From positions 1 to 64,000 of the forward strand of contig JAICYD010000010.1 in assembly GCA_025934375.1 (NCBI GenBank): a DNA stretch of 64,000 nt, given 5' to 3'. This DNA is from Streptosporangiaceae bacterium. Lineage in GTDB: Bacteria; Actinomycetota; Actinomycetes; Streptosporangiales; Streptosporangiaceae. The translations under genes and the position numbers were made by a program. Position 1 is the stretch's first letter. Every line of letters begins with the position of its first letter. The notes beneath the pieces are model-generated. The model worked only from the letters and a program-made list of their open reading frames with translations. It had not been told where the DNA came from and ran no database searches. This document shows positions 32,686-42,408 of this stretch, in pieces.

Positions 32686-33252
32686 TCAGCTAGCTGGCCT
32701 GAGCGGGAATCGCCCTTGGCCGTCGATGCCCAGCGCCCGCTCTGCCACCGACAAGAACGTTCGCGCGTCCCTGATCAGGTCTTCAGCTTCCCGGGCCGAC
32801 GCCGCCCTCGGCAGTCCCGCCTCCGCGGCCGCCCGCTTGGCAGCACTCGCCGCGAAGAACGCCGCCCATTCCGATAGGGTCGGCTCCACCTGCGGGAGCA
32901 GTTCCCACACGCTGCGCGGGCGCCGTCGCCTGCTTCCCGTCCCCGGCTCGCCGCGAGCCGCCCCGATCGCCGCCGCCGCCCGCAATGCCGCCAGGTGCGC
33001 GCAGATGTACCGTGTGCCCGGATCCGCCTCCGCGAAAGCCTCGGCCAGGCCGCGCCGCGCCTGATCGAGCAGGCTGAGCACCGTGGCGGGCACCCGCCGG
33101 GGGCCTATGACCTCCCCGCTGGCCTCCATGCCAGGCAGCACGTCGTCACGCATGGCCGCCCCATCGCCAAGCCCCGTGTTGCCAAGCCCCGGGCCGGCAA
33201 GCCCTGCGCGTGCTGGCCCATTCACGCCAACCGCCGTAAGCGTGCTGACCAT
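32686..33252 (-). CDS. SAV_6107-type HEPN domain protein
   Basis: 188 residues. The conserved part begins at LLDQARRGLAEA and contains RYICAHLAALRAAAAI, RPRSVWELLPQVEPTLSEWA and SAREAEDLIRDARTFLSVAE, as in the SAV_6107-type HEPN family of actinomycetes; function unknown. The N-terminus carries three pentapeptides GLAGP-GLGNT-GLGDG from a 15-bp tandem repeat. ATG 33252 is chosen because AAGGGG lies 8 nt upstream; ATG 33258 and GTG 33261 are in frame. A LexA-type box lies 162 bp upstream. Confidence 0.8.
   Translation of the reverse strand: MVSTLTAVGVNGPARAGLAGPGLGNTGLGDGAAMRDDVLPGMEASGEVIGPRRVPATVLSLLDQARRGLAEAFAEADPGTRYICAHLAALRAAAAIGAARGEPGTGSRRRRPRSVWELLPQVEPTLSEWAAFFAASAAKRAAAEAGLPRAASAREAEDLIRDARTFLSVAERALGIDGQGRFPLRPAS
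33166..33210. repeat. Three 15-bp tandem units inside the HEPN gene
   Basis: GCCAAGCCCCGTGTT, GCCAAGCCCCGGGCC and GGCAAGCCCTGCGCG in register; each encodes one pentapeptide of the N-terminal tail. Confidence 0.8.
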
Positions 33253-33413
33253 CGTCATCACCCCTTCGCTGTGAGGCCGGGACCTGGCCGGGCGGAGCGC
33301 TTCCCCGCGCCCGCCCGGCCAGCGCCGACCGCCGCTCTCCCAGGAGCCTGCTGAGAAAACACCTGTGAGCTGGGGCCGGAGTCCGCCGCACGGCTTTCAT
33401 GGACATCATCAAT

Positions 33414-33429
33414 TCGAACACAGGTTCGC
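33414..33429. promoter_or_regulatory. LexA-type SOS box
   Basis: TCGAAC-ACAG-GTTCGC differs by one base from the actinobacterial consensus TCGAAC-N4-GTTCGA. It lies 162 bp before the HEPN gene and 142 bp before the GNAT gene, which are divergent. Confidence 0.55.
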
Positions 33430-33557
33430 GGCAAAGTCCAGTCCCTTTCGACTCACGTTCGAAGATACTCAGGGGGTCTGACATTCGAGCCAGGCGCCCG
33501 TTAGCCGGGCCAGATGGCCCAGGAGCCCGAAGGCGGGCGCAGGCCCTGGCGAACACG

Positions 33558-33563
33558 TAAGCT
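33558..33563 (+). promoter_or_regulatory. -10 element of leaderless GNAT gene
   Basis: TAAGCT ends 7 nt before ATG 33571; no ribosome site is present, so the transcript probably begins at the start codon. No clear -35. Confidence 0.4.
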
Positions 33564-33570
33564 GACGCTG

Positions 33571-34227
33571 ATGACACAGCCCATCACGCTCACGGAACTA
33601 AGGCCCGCCGAGTTCCGCCGGGCCATCGGGCGGCTTGTCGCGGTATACGCCGCCGCGATGAGCCCGCCGCCGCGCATGCTGGCCGGGCGGGACTCCATCC
33701 TGGAGCGGCACGCGGCCAACCCCGGCTTCCGTGCGCTGATAGTGCGCGCGGACGCGGCCGACGGCCCCGCCGTGGCCGGGTTCACCTACGGGTTTCGCGG
33801 GGCGCCTGGCCAGTGGTGGCATGACATGGTGGCATCGGCCCTGGCCAGCACGTACCCGCCGTCGGCGAGCACGTGGCTGGCCGACTCCTTCGAGGTCGCC
33901 GAGCTCCACGTGCTCCCCGCCTACCAGGGGGCCGGGATCGGGCGGCGGCTGCTGCTCGAGCTCACCGCAGGCCGGCCTGAGCGCACCGCGGTGCTGTCCA
34001 CCCAGGACACCGAGTCCCGCGCCCGGCGGCTGTACCGGGGCGTGGGCTTCACCGACCTGCTGACCGGGTTCCGGTTCTCCGGCGCGGAGCCGCCCTACGC
34101 GGTGATGGGTGCCGCGCTCCCGCTACGGGCCACGCCCTCCCCGGGTGCCGTGCTCGATGGCATGGTCCCCGACGGCATAGTCCCCGACGGCATAGTCCCC
34201 CGGTCCCCCAGGCCAAGCAACTGGTAG
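33571..34227 (+). CDS. GNAT family N-acetyltransferase with repeat-extended C-terminus
   Basis: 218 residues. The acetyl-CoA site [20 protein letters not shown] (R/Q-x-x-G-x-G/A) and the following [19 protein letters not shown] are typical of GNAT enzymes. Acceptor unknown. The family normally ends near [10 protein letters not shown]; here about 33 more residues follow, including [15 protein letters not shown] from a 15-bp repeat. This tail overlaps the 3' part of metF by 133 nt on the opposite strand. ATG 33571 is supported by the -10 seven nt upstream. Confidence 0.85.
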   Translation: MTQPITLTELRPAEFRRAIGRLVAVYAAAMSPPPRMLAGRDSILERHAANPGFRALIVRADAADGPAVAGFTYGFRGAPGQWWHDMVASALASTYPPSASTWLADSFEVAELHVLPAYQGAGIGRRLLLELTAGRPERTAVLSTQDTESRARRLYRGVGFTDLLTGFRFSGAEPPYAVMGAALPLRATPSPGAVLDGMVPDGIVPDGIVPRSPRPSNW

Positions 34228-35159
34228 ATCTCGCGGGTCGCGCGGGAGAAGTTCAGCGTGTAGAAGTGCAACCCTGGCACGCCCTCGCTGAGCAGCTTCT
34301 CGCACAGCTCCGCCGCGTACTCCACGCCTACGTGGCGCAGCGCCGCCTTGTCGCCGCGTTCGTCGGCGGCGCGCAGCGCCTCCAGCAAGCCACCCGGGAT
34401 CCGGCAGCCGCCGAGCTCCATCGCCCGCTCGACCACCCGCAAGCTGGTCACCGGCATGATCCCGGCGATGATCGGGATGTCACAGCCAGCCGCGGCGACG
34501 CGGTCGCGCAACCGCAGGTAGTCCTCCGGATAGAAGAACATCTGGGTGATCGCGAAATCCGCCCCCGCCCGGCACTTGGCGACGAAGTGCCGCAGGTCGG
34601 TCTCCGCGTCGGGCGAGCGCGGGTGCCCCTCCGGGAACGCCGCGACGCCTACGCAGAAGTCCCCGGACGACTTGACCAGCCGGACGAGCTCGTCAGCGTG
34701 CGCGAGGCCCTGCGGGTGGGGCGTCCACTCGGCATTCGGGTCACCCGGCGGATCACCGCGCAGGGCCAGGACATTGCGCACCCCGACGTCCGCGTATGAC
34801 CCGATGACGTGGCGCAGGTCAGCCACGGAGTGGCTGACCGCCGTGAAGTGGCCGACTGGGGTGAGCGAGGTCTGCTCGGCGATCCGGCCCGTCACCCGGA
34901 CAGTGCGCTCCCTGGTCGAGCCGCCCGCCCCGTACGTCACGGAGACGAACGTGGGCCGCAGCGGCTCCAGTTCCCTGATGGCCCGCCACAGCTGCTCCTC
35001 CGCCGCCGCCGTGCGCGGGGGCATGAACTCGAAGGAGAACGAGTGCCCGCCGGCGTTGAGCAGGTCAGAGATCTTCTGGGCGCGGGGCGCGGGGCGGCGA
35101 GCGTGCTTCGCTGACCCGGAGCGATGAGCGCCATGCGGTCGGCGCGGTCTCGGCGGCAT
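34095..35159 (-). CDS. metF: 5,10-methylenetetrahydrofolate reductase with repeat-extended C-terminus
   Basis: 354 residues. FAD-dependent TIM barrel that makes 5-methyl-THF for methionine synthesis. [42 protein letters not shown] and [11 protein letters not shown] are diagnostic, and the usual end is [13 protein letters not shown]. Beyond it GTMPS is repeated three times, the minus-strand reading of the 15-bp array that also forms the GNAT tail. ATG 35159 is chosen because TATGCT ends 7 nt before it and no ribosome site supports ATG 35171. Confidence 0.92.
   Translation of the reverse strand: MPPRPRRPHGAHRSGSAKHARRPAPRAQKISDLLNAGGHSFSFEFMPPRTAAAEEQLWRAIRELEPLRPTFVSVTYGAGGSTRERTVRVTGRIAEQTSLTPVGHFTAVSHSVADLRHVIGSYADVGVRNVLALRGDPPGDPNAEWTPHPQGLAHADELVRLVKSSGDFCVGVAAFPEGHPRSPDAETDLRHFVAKCRAGADFAITQMFFYPEDYLRLRDRVAAAGCDIPIIAGIMPVTSLRVVERAMELGGCRIPGGLLEALRAADERGDKAALRHVGVEYAAELCEKLLSEGVPGLHFYTLNFSRATREIYQLLGLGDRGTMPSGTMPSGTMPSSTAPGEGVARSGSAAPITA
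34156..34200. repeat. Three 15-bp units translated on both strands
   Basis: GATGGCATGGTCCCC then GACGGCATAGTCCCC twice. Plus strand reads DG(M/I)VP in the GNAT protein; minus strand reads GTMPS in MetF. Confidence 0.92.
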
Positions 35160-35166
35160 GTGCTCA

Positions 35167-35207
35167 AGCATAAACCGAAGCCGCGCCAATTGTGGACCCA
35201 CCACAAT
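35167..35207 (-). promoter_or_regulatory. metF leaderless -10 and upstream inverted repeat
   Basis: TATGCT (35167-35172 on the minus strand) ends 7 nt before ATG 35159. Upstream, ATTGTGG-ACCCA-CCACAAT (35189-35207) is a perfect 7-bp inverted repeat placed about where a -35 or operator would be. Confidence 0.45.
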
Positions 35208-35307
35208 GGATGGCTTGCGCTCGCGCGGTAAAAGGCGTGCGGCGGCAGGCGTCAGGGACCTGTCGCCCCTCAGGGAGCTCAGGTGATCCCGCGTCAGGGC
35301 ACCAGCG

Positions 35308-35688
35308 TCAGAACGCCAGGGCCTGGGCGCGGCGGTTGACCTCGGTGCCCCGGTGCTTGCAGAGCGCCTGGATAGGCGTCCCCGGTAGCGTTTCGTCGGC
35401 CGTGAACAGCCAGCGGAGGGCTTCGGAGTCGTCAAACCCGCAGTCGTACAGCACCGTCAGCGTCCCGTGCAGGCCCTTGACGACCTGGTCACCGTCAAGG
35501 AACGCGGCGGGTACCGCGCGCTCTCCGCTCGGGCGGGCCGCGGCGAGCAGCTTGCGGTCACGGAGCAGTTGCTTCACCCGGCTGGAGGGTATGCCGAGCC
35601 GTTCGGCAACCTCGGGGAGTGACAGCCAGTCGCCGACGAGGGCATCGGCCGCGAGGTCTATCTGTGCCACGAGACCAATGTCCCACAT
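35308..35688 (-). CDS. Rv2175c-family DNA-binding protein
   Basis: 126 residues. An N-terminal helix-turn-helix ([20 protein letters not shown]) and the C-terminal Rv2175c wing ([39 protein letters not shown]) are both present. In Mycobacterium tuberculosis Rv2175c is phosphorylated by the adjacent kinase PknL. Here a PASTA kinase lies 0.9 kb away with one SRPBCC gene between, so the same relation is likely. ATG 35688 is chosen; TTG 35703 is possible. Confidence 0.88.
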   Translation of the reverse strand: MWDIGLVAQIDLAADALVGDWLSLPEVAERLGIPSSRVKQLLRDRKLLAAARPSGERAVPAAFLDGDQVVKGLHGTLTVLYDCGFDDSEALRWLFTADETLPGTPIQALCKHRGTEVNRRAQALAF

Positions 35689-35790
35689 CCTGGCGGTGCC
35701 CAAACCAGCGGTATTCGTTACTCGCGGGTCACCAACGCGCCCTCGGCGATCAACGCTCCGTTTGGCTGGCCGCGGTGCCGCCCTTCCCGG

Positions 35791-35842
35791 CGCGGCGCCG
35801 TCGAGCGTGACGCGGCGCCGTCTAGCTAGACGCGGCGCCGGC
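35791..35842. repeat. 20-bp tandem units at the SRPBCC 3' end
   Basis: CGCGGCGCCGTCGAGCGTGA, CGCGGCGCCGTCTAGCTAGA and a partial third copy. The SRPBCC stop lies inside the array. Confidence 0.75.
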
Positions 35843-36283
35843 CATGGCGGACGCGTCCGTCTCGGCGCGCGTCCGCAGGCCAGCCAGCTCGTACTGCCAG
35901 CCGCCCGCGTTAGCCTTCCACTGGTCCTCGCGCAGCGCCTCAGGAAGCTCCAGCGACGCGAACCCGCTCTCGACCACCGTCACGCCGGCCTCATCCCCGA
36001 CCGGGCGCACGTAGAACTCCACCAGCGTGGAGTTACCCTGCGCCGGAGCGACCCCGCCGAAGGCGCTCGCCCAGCGGAACGACGCGTACCCCCGCGGCTC
36101 CAGGCGGACAACGTCGACAGTCCATGGCCGCCGCTGCGCCCCCCACTCAACCGTCGCGCGCCCGATCCCCCTGGCCGGCTCCGGGGCGCTGCCCGGCAGC
36201 CACCAGCCTGGCCGGGTAACCAGTGACCACACGTGGTCCAGAGTCGCCCGGATCGTGATCCGCTGCTCAATGCGATCTTCCAT
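35822..36283 (-). CDS. SRPBCC (AHSA1/START-like) family protein
   Basis: 153 residues. IEQRITIRATLDHVWSLVTRP, the Trp-rich WWLPG loop and a final long helix (LPEALREDQWKANAGGWQYE) match the Aha1/SRPBCC hydrophobic-pocket fold. Ligand unknown. ATG 36283 has GGGAGGG 8 nt upstream. It lies between the Rv2175c-like gene and the divergent kinase gene; the last codons are formed by a 20-bp repeat. Confidence 0.8.
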   Translation of the reverse strand: MEDRIEQRITIRATLDHVWSLVTRPGWWLPGSAPEPARGIGRATVEWGAQRRPWTVDVVRLEPRGYASFRWASAFGGVAPAQGNSTLVEFYVRPVGDEAGVTVVESGFASLELPEALREDQWKANAGGWQYELAGLRTRAETDASAMAGAASS

Positions 36284-36573
36284 GCCCGCAACCCTCCCGT
36301 GCCCCAAAAGAAACCGGTTCGCGCCCACCAACATACTGGCGAGGGGACCACTGGGAGCCATGGGAGGCCGTTTGGGTCGCCCCGCGGGGAATGGCGGGAA
36401 CGGGAAGGACGCCCCGGTCGTTCAGCATGAAAATCGCGTTGAACGGCGGCCGGGCGGGAGGCGACGTGCGGCGACAACCGGGCCCTCTCAGCGGGGGGCA
36501 GGACCGGGCAGGGCCTGACAATATGCTTAACGGGGCAAAGTCTCCGAGGGTAGCACCGTAAAATCGGGAACCG

Positions 36574-38583
<2,010 letters not shown>

Positions 38584-38736
38584 TACGGCAAGCGGTCACC
38601 CCTGGCACCCGGACCAGGACGCGCGGCTGCGGGGATCCGCCGTCCTGAAGGAACTGCGCGAGACTAGCCCAGGGCCGCCGTAGGCACCGGCACTGGCGGA
38701 TAACCTGCTTTGGGTGGAGCGAAGGATAGGGGCGAC

Positions 38737-39789
38737 ATGGTAGTCGTGATGGCCGCTGACGCGACTGAGGCGGATGCTGACAATGTGGTGGCCGTGGTGG
38801 AGGAAGCTGGCGGCTCAGCTTTCGTCAGCCGCAGCGTGTCGCGCACGATCGTGGGGATCACCGGTGACATGGACCGGCTCGCCGCGACGCTGAACCTGGC
38901 CGGGCTGCCGGGCGTGGCCGACGTGGTCCGCATCTCCGTCCCCTACAAGCTGGTCAGCCGCGAGCACCGGCGGGAGCGCTCGGTGATCCGGGTCGGCGGG
39001 GTGCCGATCGGCCCCGACACGCTCACCGTGATCGCCGGCCCGTGCGCGGTCGAGACGCCCGAGCAGACGCTGGAGGCGGCCTGGATGGCCAAGGCCGCCG
39101 GCGCGTCGCTGCTGCGCGGCGGGGCCTACAAGCCGCGCAGCTCGCCCTACGCGTTCCAGGGCCTGGGCGAGGCCGGCCTGAAGATCCTGGCCGACGTCCG
39201 CGCCGAGACCGGGCTGCCGATCGTCACCGAGGTCGTGGACAAGGCCGACGTGGACCTCGTCGCCTCCTACGCCGACATGCTCCAGGTCGGCACCCGCAAC
39301 ATGCAGAACTTCCCGCTGCTGCAGGCGGTCGGCGGCTGCGGCAAGCCCATCATGCTCAAGCGCGGCATGAGCGCCACCATCGAGGAGTGGCTGATGGCGG
39401 CCGAGTACATCGCCCAGCGCGGCAACCTCGAGATCGTGCTGTGCGAGCGCGGCATCCGCACCTTTGAGAGGGCGACCAGGAACACGCTGGACATCAGCGC
39501 CGTGCCGGTAACCCAGCGGCTGTCCCACCTGCCGGTGATCGTCGACCCGTCGCATTCCGGCGGCCGGCGCGACCTAGTGCTGCCGCTGTCGCGGGCCGCG
39601 ATCGCGGTCGGCGCCGACGGCATCATCGTGGACGTGCACCCGCACCCTGAGGTCGCCCTGTGCGACGGCCCGCAGGCGCTCATCGAGTCGGACCTGCGCG
39701 AGCTAGCCAGCATCGCGGCCCACCTGTCCCCGCTCGTGGGACGGGTCGTCACCCCCGCCCCAGCCGTAGCCGTAGCCGCCCTGCGCTAG
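38737..39789 (+). CDS. aroF: 3-deoxy-7-phosphoheptulonate (DAHP) synthase, type I-beta
   Basis: 350 residues. The N-terminal ferredoxin-like domain (about 1-70) precedes the KDO8P-synthase-like barrel with VIAGPCAVET, LLRGGAYKPRSSPYAFQG, ML.VGTRNMQNF, MLKRGMSATIEEW and VDPSHSGG. It condenses PEP and erythrose-4-phosphate at the entry to the shikimate pathway. ATG 38737 has AGGGG upstream. In mycobacteria a DAHP synthase also lies near pknL, but of the unrelated type II, so only the position is similar. Confidence 0.93.
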   Translation: MVVVMAADATEADADNVVAVVEEAGGSAFVSRSVSRTIVGITGDMDRLAATLNLAGLPGVADVVRISVPYKLVSREHRRERSVIRVGGVPIGPDTLTVIAGPCAVETPEQTLEAAWMAKAAGASLLRGGAYKPRSSPYAFQGLGEAGLKILADVRAETGLPIVTEVVDKADVDLVASYADMLQVGTRNMQNFPLLQAVGGCGKPIMLKRGMSATIEEWLMAAEYIAQRGNLEIVLCERGIRTFERATRNTLDISAVPVTQRLSHLPVIVDPSHSGGRRDLVLPLSRAAIAVGADGIIVDVHPHPEVALCDGPQALIESDLRELASIAAHLSPLVGRVVTPAPAVAVAALR

Positions 39790-40360
39790 ACCCATGCGAT
39801 GACGCCGTCGCGGCGCCTCCGTTCCGTGGCTGGAGGGCAATCGCCCCGAAGACGTTCCGGGGCGGAAGGGCCATCGACCTTCTCTATCCGTGGCGGAAGG
39901 GCAGGTGACCGCCAAGCGAACCGGGCCGGAAGGGCCAGCGACCCGGCACTTACCAGGGCGCGGGGGCCAGCGACCCGCGCCGGTCGGCGTCCGTGCCCTG
40001 GCTCAGCCGCTATCGCCCCGGAAATAGCCGCCCCTCGTCTCGGGGTAATCGTCACATTGCCCGGGTGCGGCCCGCTCGTTTCGGGGCATCTGCCGCATTG
40101 GCACGTTCTATTCGTGGTGCTGCGGCACCTGCCCGCCAGCGGTTCCGGGTGGATGCCGCATCGGCCCGGCCGCGGGACGGTCATTCCGGGGCCAACGGCG
40201 TGCTCGCCTCCGTCCGGGACGCTAGCGGGCGCTCTCTCCCCGTGCGGCTACACGTCACGCCGCGCTCGGCCTACGGCGCGCCATGCGCGGCCCGGGGGGC
40301 CTGGGGTGCCCCCAGGGGACACCGCCCTCGCTCCGCTCCCTCATTCCTCGGTCCCGCCGC
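39790..40360. other. 571-bp intergenic region between convergent aroF and thiI
   Basis: No gene recognised. It holds loose repeats of GGAAGGGCC(A/G)-like text about 39870-39990 and, near the thiI end, the hairpin CCTGGGG-TGC-CCCCAGG (40300-40316). Long plus-strand frames crossing it are Arg/Pro/Ala-rich and extend antisense into thiI, so I do not call them. Confidence 0.5.
40300..40316 (-). terminator. Hairpin after thiI
   Basis: A 7-bp perfect stem CCTGGGG/CCCCAGG with a 3-nt loop, 45 nt past the thiI stop. Confidence 0.45.
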
Positions 40361-41647
40361 TCAGTCCAGCGGCCGCCGCGCGCCCCCGGCCCTCTCCTGG
40401 CGGTATTCCTGCGCGCCGGCGGCCAGCTCGGCGGCGATCTCGTCGGCCTCCAGCCGGACTTCGATCTTGCGCAGGTCATCGATCCGGGCACGCGTCTCGA
40501 CCCGGCGCGGGGTCAGCAGCGAGCAGCAGTCCTGGTCGGGCAGCTCAGAGATCGACAGCGTGCCCAGGCGGCGCGCCTCCGCCATGATCTCGGTCTTGTC
40601 CATGCCGAGCAGCGGCCGCAGGATGGGCAGGGTCACCGCGTCGTCAAGCGCCGTGATGTTGGGCAGCGTCTGGCTGGAGACCTGGCCGAGCGAGTCGCCA
40701 GTAACCAGCGCGGGCGCGTTCAGCCGCTTCGCCAGCGCCTCGGCCGTCTTGAGCATCAGCCGCCGCTGGGCGACGATCTGCAGCCGGTCCGCGCCGGAGG
40801 ACTTCAGCGCCGATTGCGTCTTCCCGAACGGCACCACGAACAACCGGGAATCGCCCTGGAACCGGTCCAGCCCGCGGACCAGCGCGTACGCCTTGTAGAT
40901 GGACTCCGGCCCCGTCAGCGGCATGCCGGAGAAGTGCAGGAAGTAGCAGCGCAGCCCGCGCCGCATCATCCGGTACGCGGCGACCGGCGAGTCGATGCCG
41001 CCGGACATCAGCGCGACAGCCCGGCCGCTCATCCCGACCGGAAGCCCGCCCAGCCCCGGCTCGCCGCCGGTGAACAGCAGCACCTCCTGCTGGTCGACCT
41101 CGATGAAGACCTCGGTGGCCGGGTGCTTGAGGTTGACCGGCAACCCGTGCGCCTTCTGCACCTCCCGGCCGACGATAACCGCAAGCTCAGCGGAGGTGAT
41201 CGGGAACCGCTTGTCCCGGCGGCGCGGGCGCACCGCGAACGCGCCGGTCGTCCCCCGGGTGAGCTCGACGGCCGCCGCGACGGTGGCCTCCGGGGTCTTG
41301 TCGACCCGCCAGGCGCGGCAGACCCGGACGATGCCCGGCACGTCAGCGGCGCGGGCCGCGACCTTCTCAACCGCCGCCGCGTGCTCGGCCTCCGTGCGGT
41401 CCTCGCGGGGCACCCGGATCAGCACGACGCCCTCGCGGTGCAGCACCTGCGTCGCCACCCCGGTGTCGCGTACCGCGTCCTTGATGTTGCGTTGCTGCAG
41501 CCGCTCGAACTGCTGCCGGTTGTGCCCCTTGAGGACGATCTCGCCGAGCTTCAGCAGCACGCACGGCTCGCCAGGTGCCTGCCGCCCGGCGCGCTCAGCC
41601 GCCAGCGGCGCCGCCCCGGCGATCGCGACAGGATCGGTGATGGCCAT
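40361..41647 (-). CDS. thiI: tRNA 4-thiouridine synthase ThiI
   Basis: 428 residues. A ferredoxin-like and THUMP RNA-binding region (about 20-190; LLKLGEIVLKGHNRQQFE, LKHPATEVFIEV) precedes the PP-loop ATPase ALMSGGIDSPVAAYRMMRRG and the core IVAQRRLMLKTAEALA and TGDSLGQVSSQTL. The segment LPDQDCCSLLTPRR is conserved in the family. The C-terminal rhodanese domain of the E. coli enzyme is absent, as in most Gram-positives, so sulfur must come via a partner. It makes s4U8 in tRNA and may serve thiamine synthesis. Confidence 0.94.
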   Translation of the reverse strand: MAITDPVAIAGAAPLAAERAGRQAPGEPCVLLKLGEIVLKGHNRQQFERLQQRNIKDAVRDTGVATQVLHREGVVLIRVPREDRTEAEHAAAVEKVAARAADVPGIVRVCRAWRVDKTPEATVAAAVELTRGTTGAFAVRPRRRDKRFPITSAELAVIVGREVQKAHGLPVNLKHPATEVFIEVDQQEVLLFTGGEPGLGGLPVGMSGRAVALMSGGIDSPVAAYRMMRRGLRCYFLHFSGMPLTGPESIYKAYALVRGLDRFQGDSRLFVVPFGKTQSALKSSGADRLQIVAQRRLMLKTAEALAKRLNAPALVTGDSLGQVSSQTLPNITALDDAVTLPILRPLLGMDKTEIMAEARRLGTLSISELPDQDCCSLLTPRRVETRARIDDLRKIEVRLEADEIAAELAAGAQEYRQERAGGARRPLD

Positions 41648-41672
41648 CTACCCAGTCTGCCGTATCTCCTGG

Positions 41673-41699
41673 GGGATGCACGCCAATCACCGGACCCCC
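41673..41699. repeat. CTGGGGGATGCACGCC element upstream of thiI
   Basis: CTGGGGGATGCACGCCAATC followed by a CCCCCGGG stretch. It shares GTATCT..TGGGGGATGCACGCCA with the element at the end of metK. Confidence 0.55.
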
Positions 41700-41778
41700 G
41701 GGACGGGTGCCCTTCGGCCGGGCGCTCACCCGCGGGTACCTCCGGGCAGCCTCCGGCTTTCTCCGGGGGTCAACCCCA

Positions 41779-41807
41779 TTGTGCGCGCTTGCCTCACGTC
41801 ATAACGT
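41779..41807 (+). promoter_or_regulatory. Leaderless promoter of small membrane protein
   Basis: TTGTGC (41779-41784), a 17-nt spacer and TAACGT (41802-41807), 6 nt before GTG 41814. This decides for GTG 41814 over GTG 41808, which touches the -10. Confidence 0.55.
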
Positions 41808-41813
41808 GTGACC

Positions 41814-42284
41814 GTGAACTCGGACGAGCGTGAAGAGATCGCCGCCTCCGTCGCGGCGCACGCGGAACTCGGCCCGCGCTATGAGGACGCGGTGGCCGAG
41901 GGCCTGGTCGAGCGTATCGGTGCGGAGATCGACAAGCGGGTGGACGCGCGACTGCGCGGCATGAGCCACTACGGCGGGCATTCGCAGGGCATGCCAGAGC
42001 CACGGCCGGCCCCCGCGCACCCGGCACCGCCGCCCGTCGCCCAGGTGCCGCGGCCGCCATCCATCCCGCAGCCCCCCGCCCCGGCGGGAGCAGCCCCGGC
42101 GCGCCGTGGGGCCGGCGGGACGGTCGCCTCCGTGATCCTCGCGTTCGGGTCGATGGGCCTCGGCGTCGGCGCGACGGCGGTGGTGGCCTCGAACATGCAC
42201 TCCTCCGTGGGAACGGTCATCGCGATCGTGGCGATCTGGTTCGCCATCATGGTCATCAACAGCGAGAACGCCAAGCGGCGCTGA
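41814..42284 (+). CDS. Small membrane protein of unknown function
   Basis: 156 residues. An acidic amphipathic N-terminus (about 1-45; SDEREEIAASVAAHAELG), a Pro/Ala-rich linker, then two hydrophobic helices near the C-terminus (VASVILAFGSMGLGVGATAV and SSVGTVIAIVAIWFAIMVI) and a basic tail. I do not recognise the family. Predicted leaderless. It is divergent from thiI; a copy of the GGGGATGCACGCC element follows its stop. Confidence 0.75.
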   Translation: MNSDEREEIAASVAAHAELGPRYEDAVAEGLVERIGAEIDKRVDARLRGMSHYGGHSQGMPEPRPAPAHPAPPPVAQVPRPPSIPQPPAPAGAAPARRGAGGTVASVILAFGSMGLGVGATAVVASNMHSSVGTVIAIVAIWFAIMVINSENAKRR

Positions 42285-42291
42285 GTTTCCC

Positions 42292-42306
42292 GGGGATGCA
42301 CGCCGA
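42292..42306. repeat. CGGGGATGCACGCCG element after the membrane-protein gene
   Basis: CGGGGATGCACGCCG follows the stop of the small membrane protein gene by a few bases; same core as the elements near 15455 and 41673. Confidence 0.5.
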
Positions 42307-42408
42307 TCCGCTTACGGGCCGCATCGGGGCGACGAAAATGAGTTGCCGTTGATCTTGCTGGTCACGTAGGCTCGATCGCTTCCCTGTTTGCCTGCGATCG
42401 GACTTGTC

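Larger units (their letters stand above)
33253..33570. other. 318-bp gap between divergent HEPN and GNAT genes
   Basis: Contains the LexA-type box (33414-33429), a separate TTCGAA (33459-33464), and a minus-strand stretch able to encode a short peptide starting MMSMKAVRR. No full gene seen. Confidence 0.4.

Noticed and set aside
39799-40898. Overlapping plus-strand frames between aroF and thiI
   Set aside because: Arg/Pro/Ala-rich, continue antisense into thiI, and have no domain signature.
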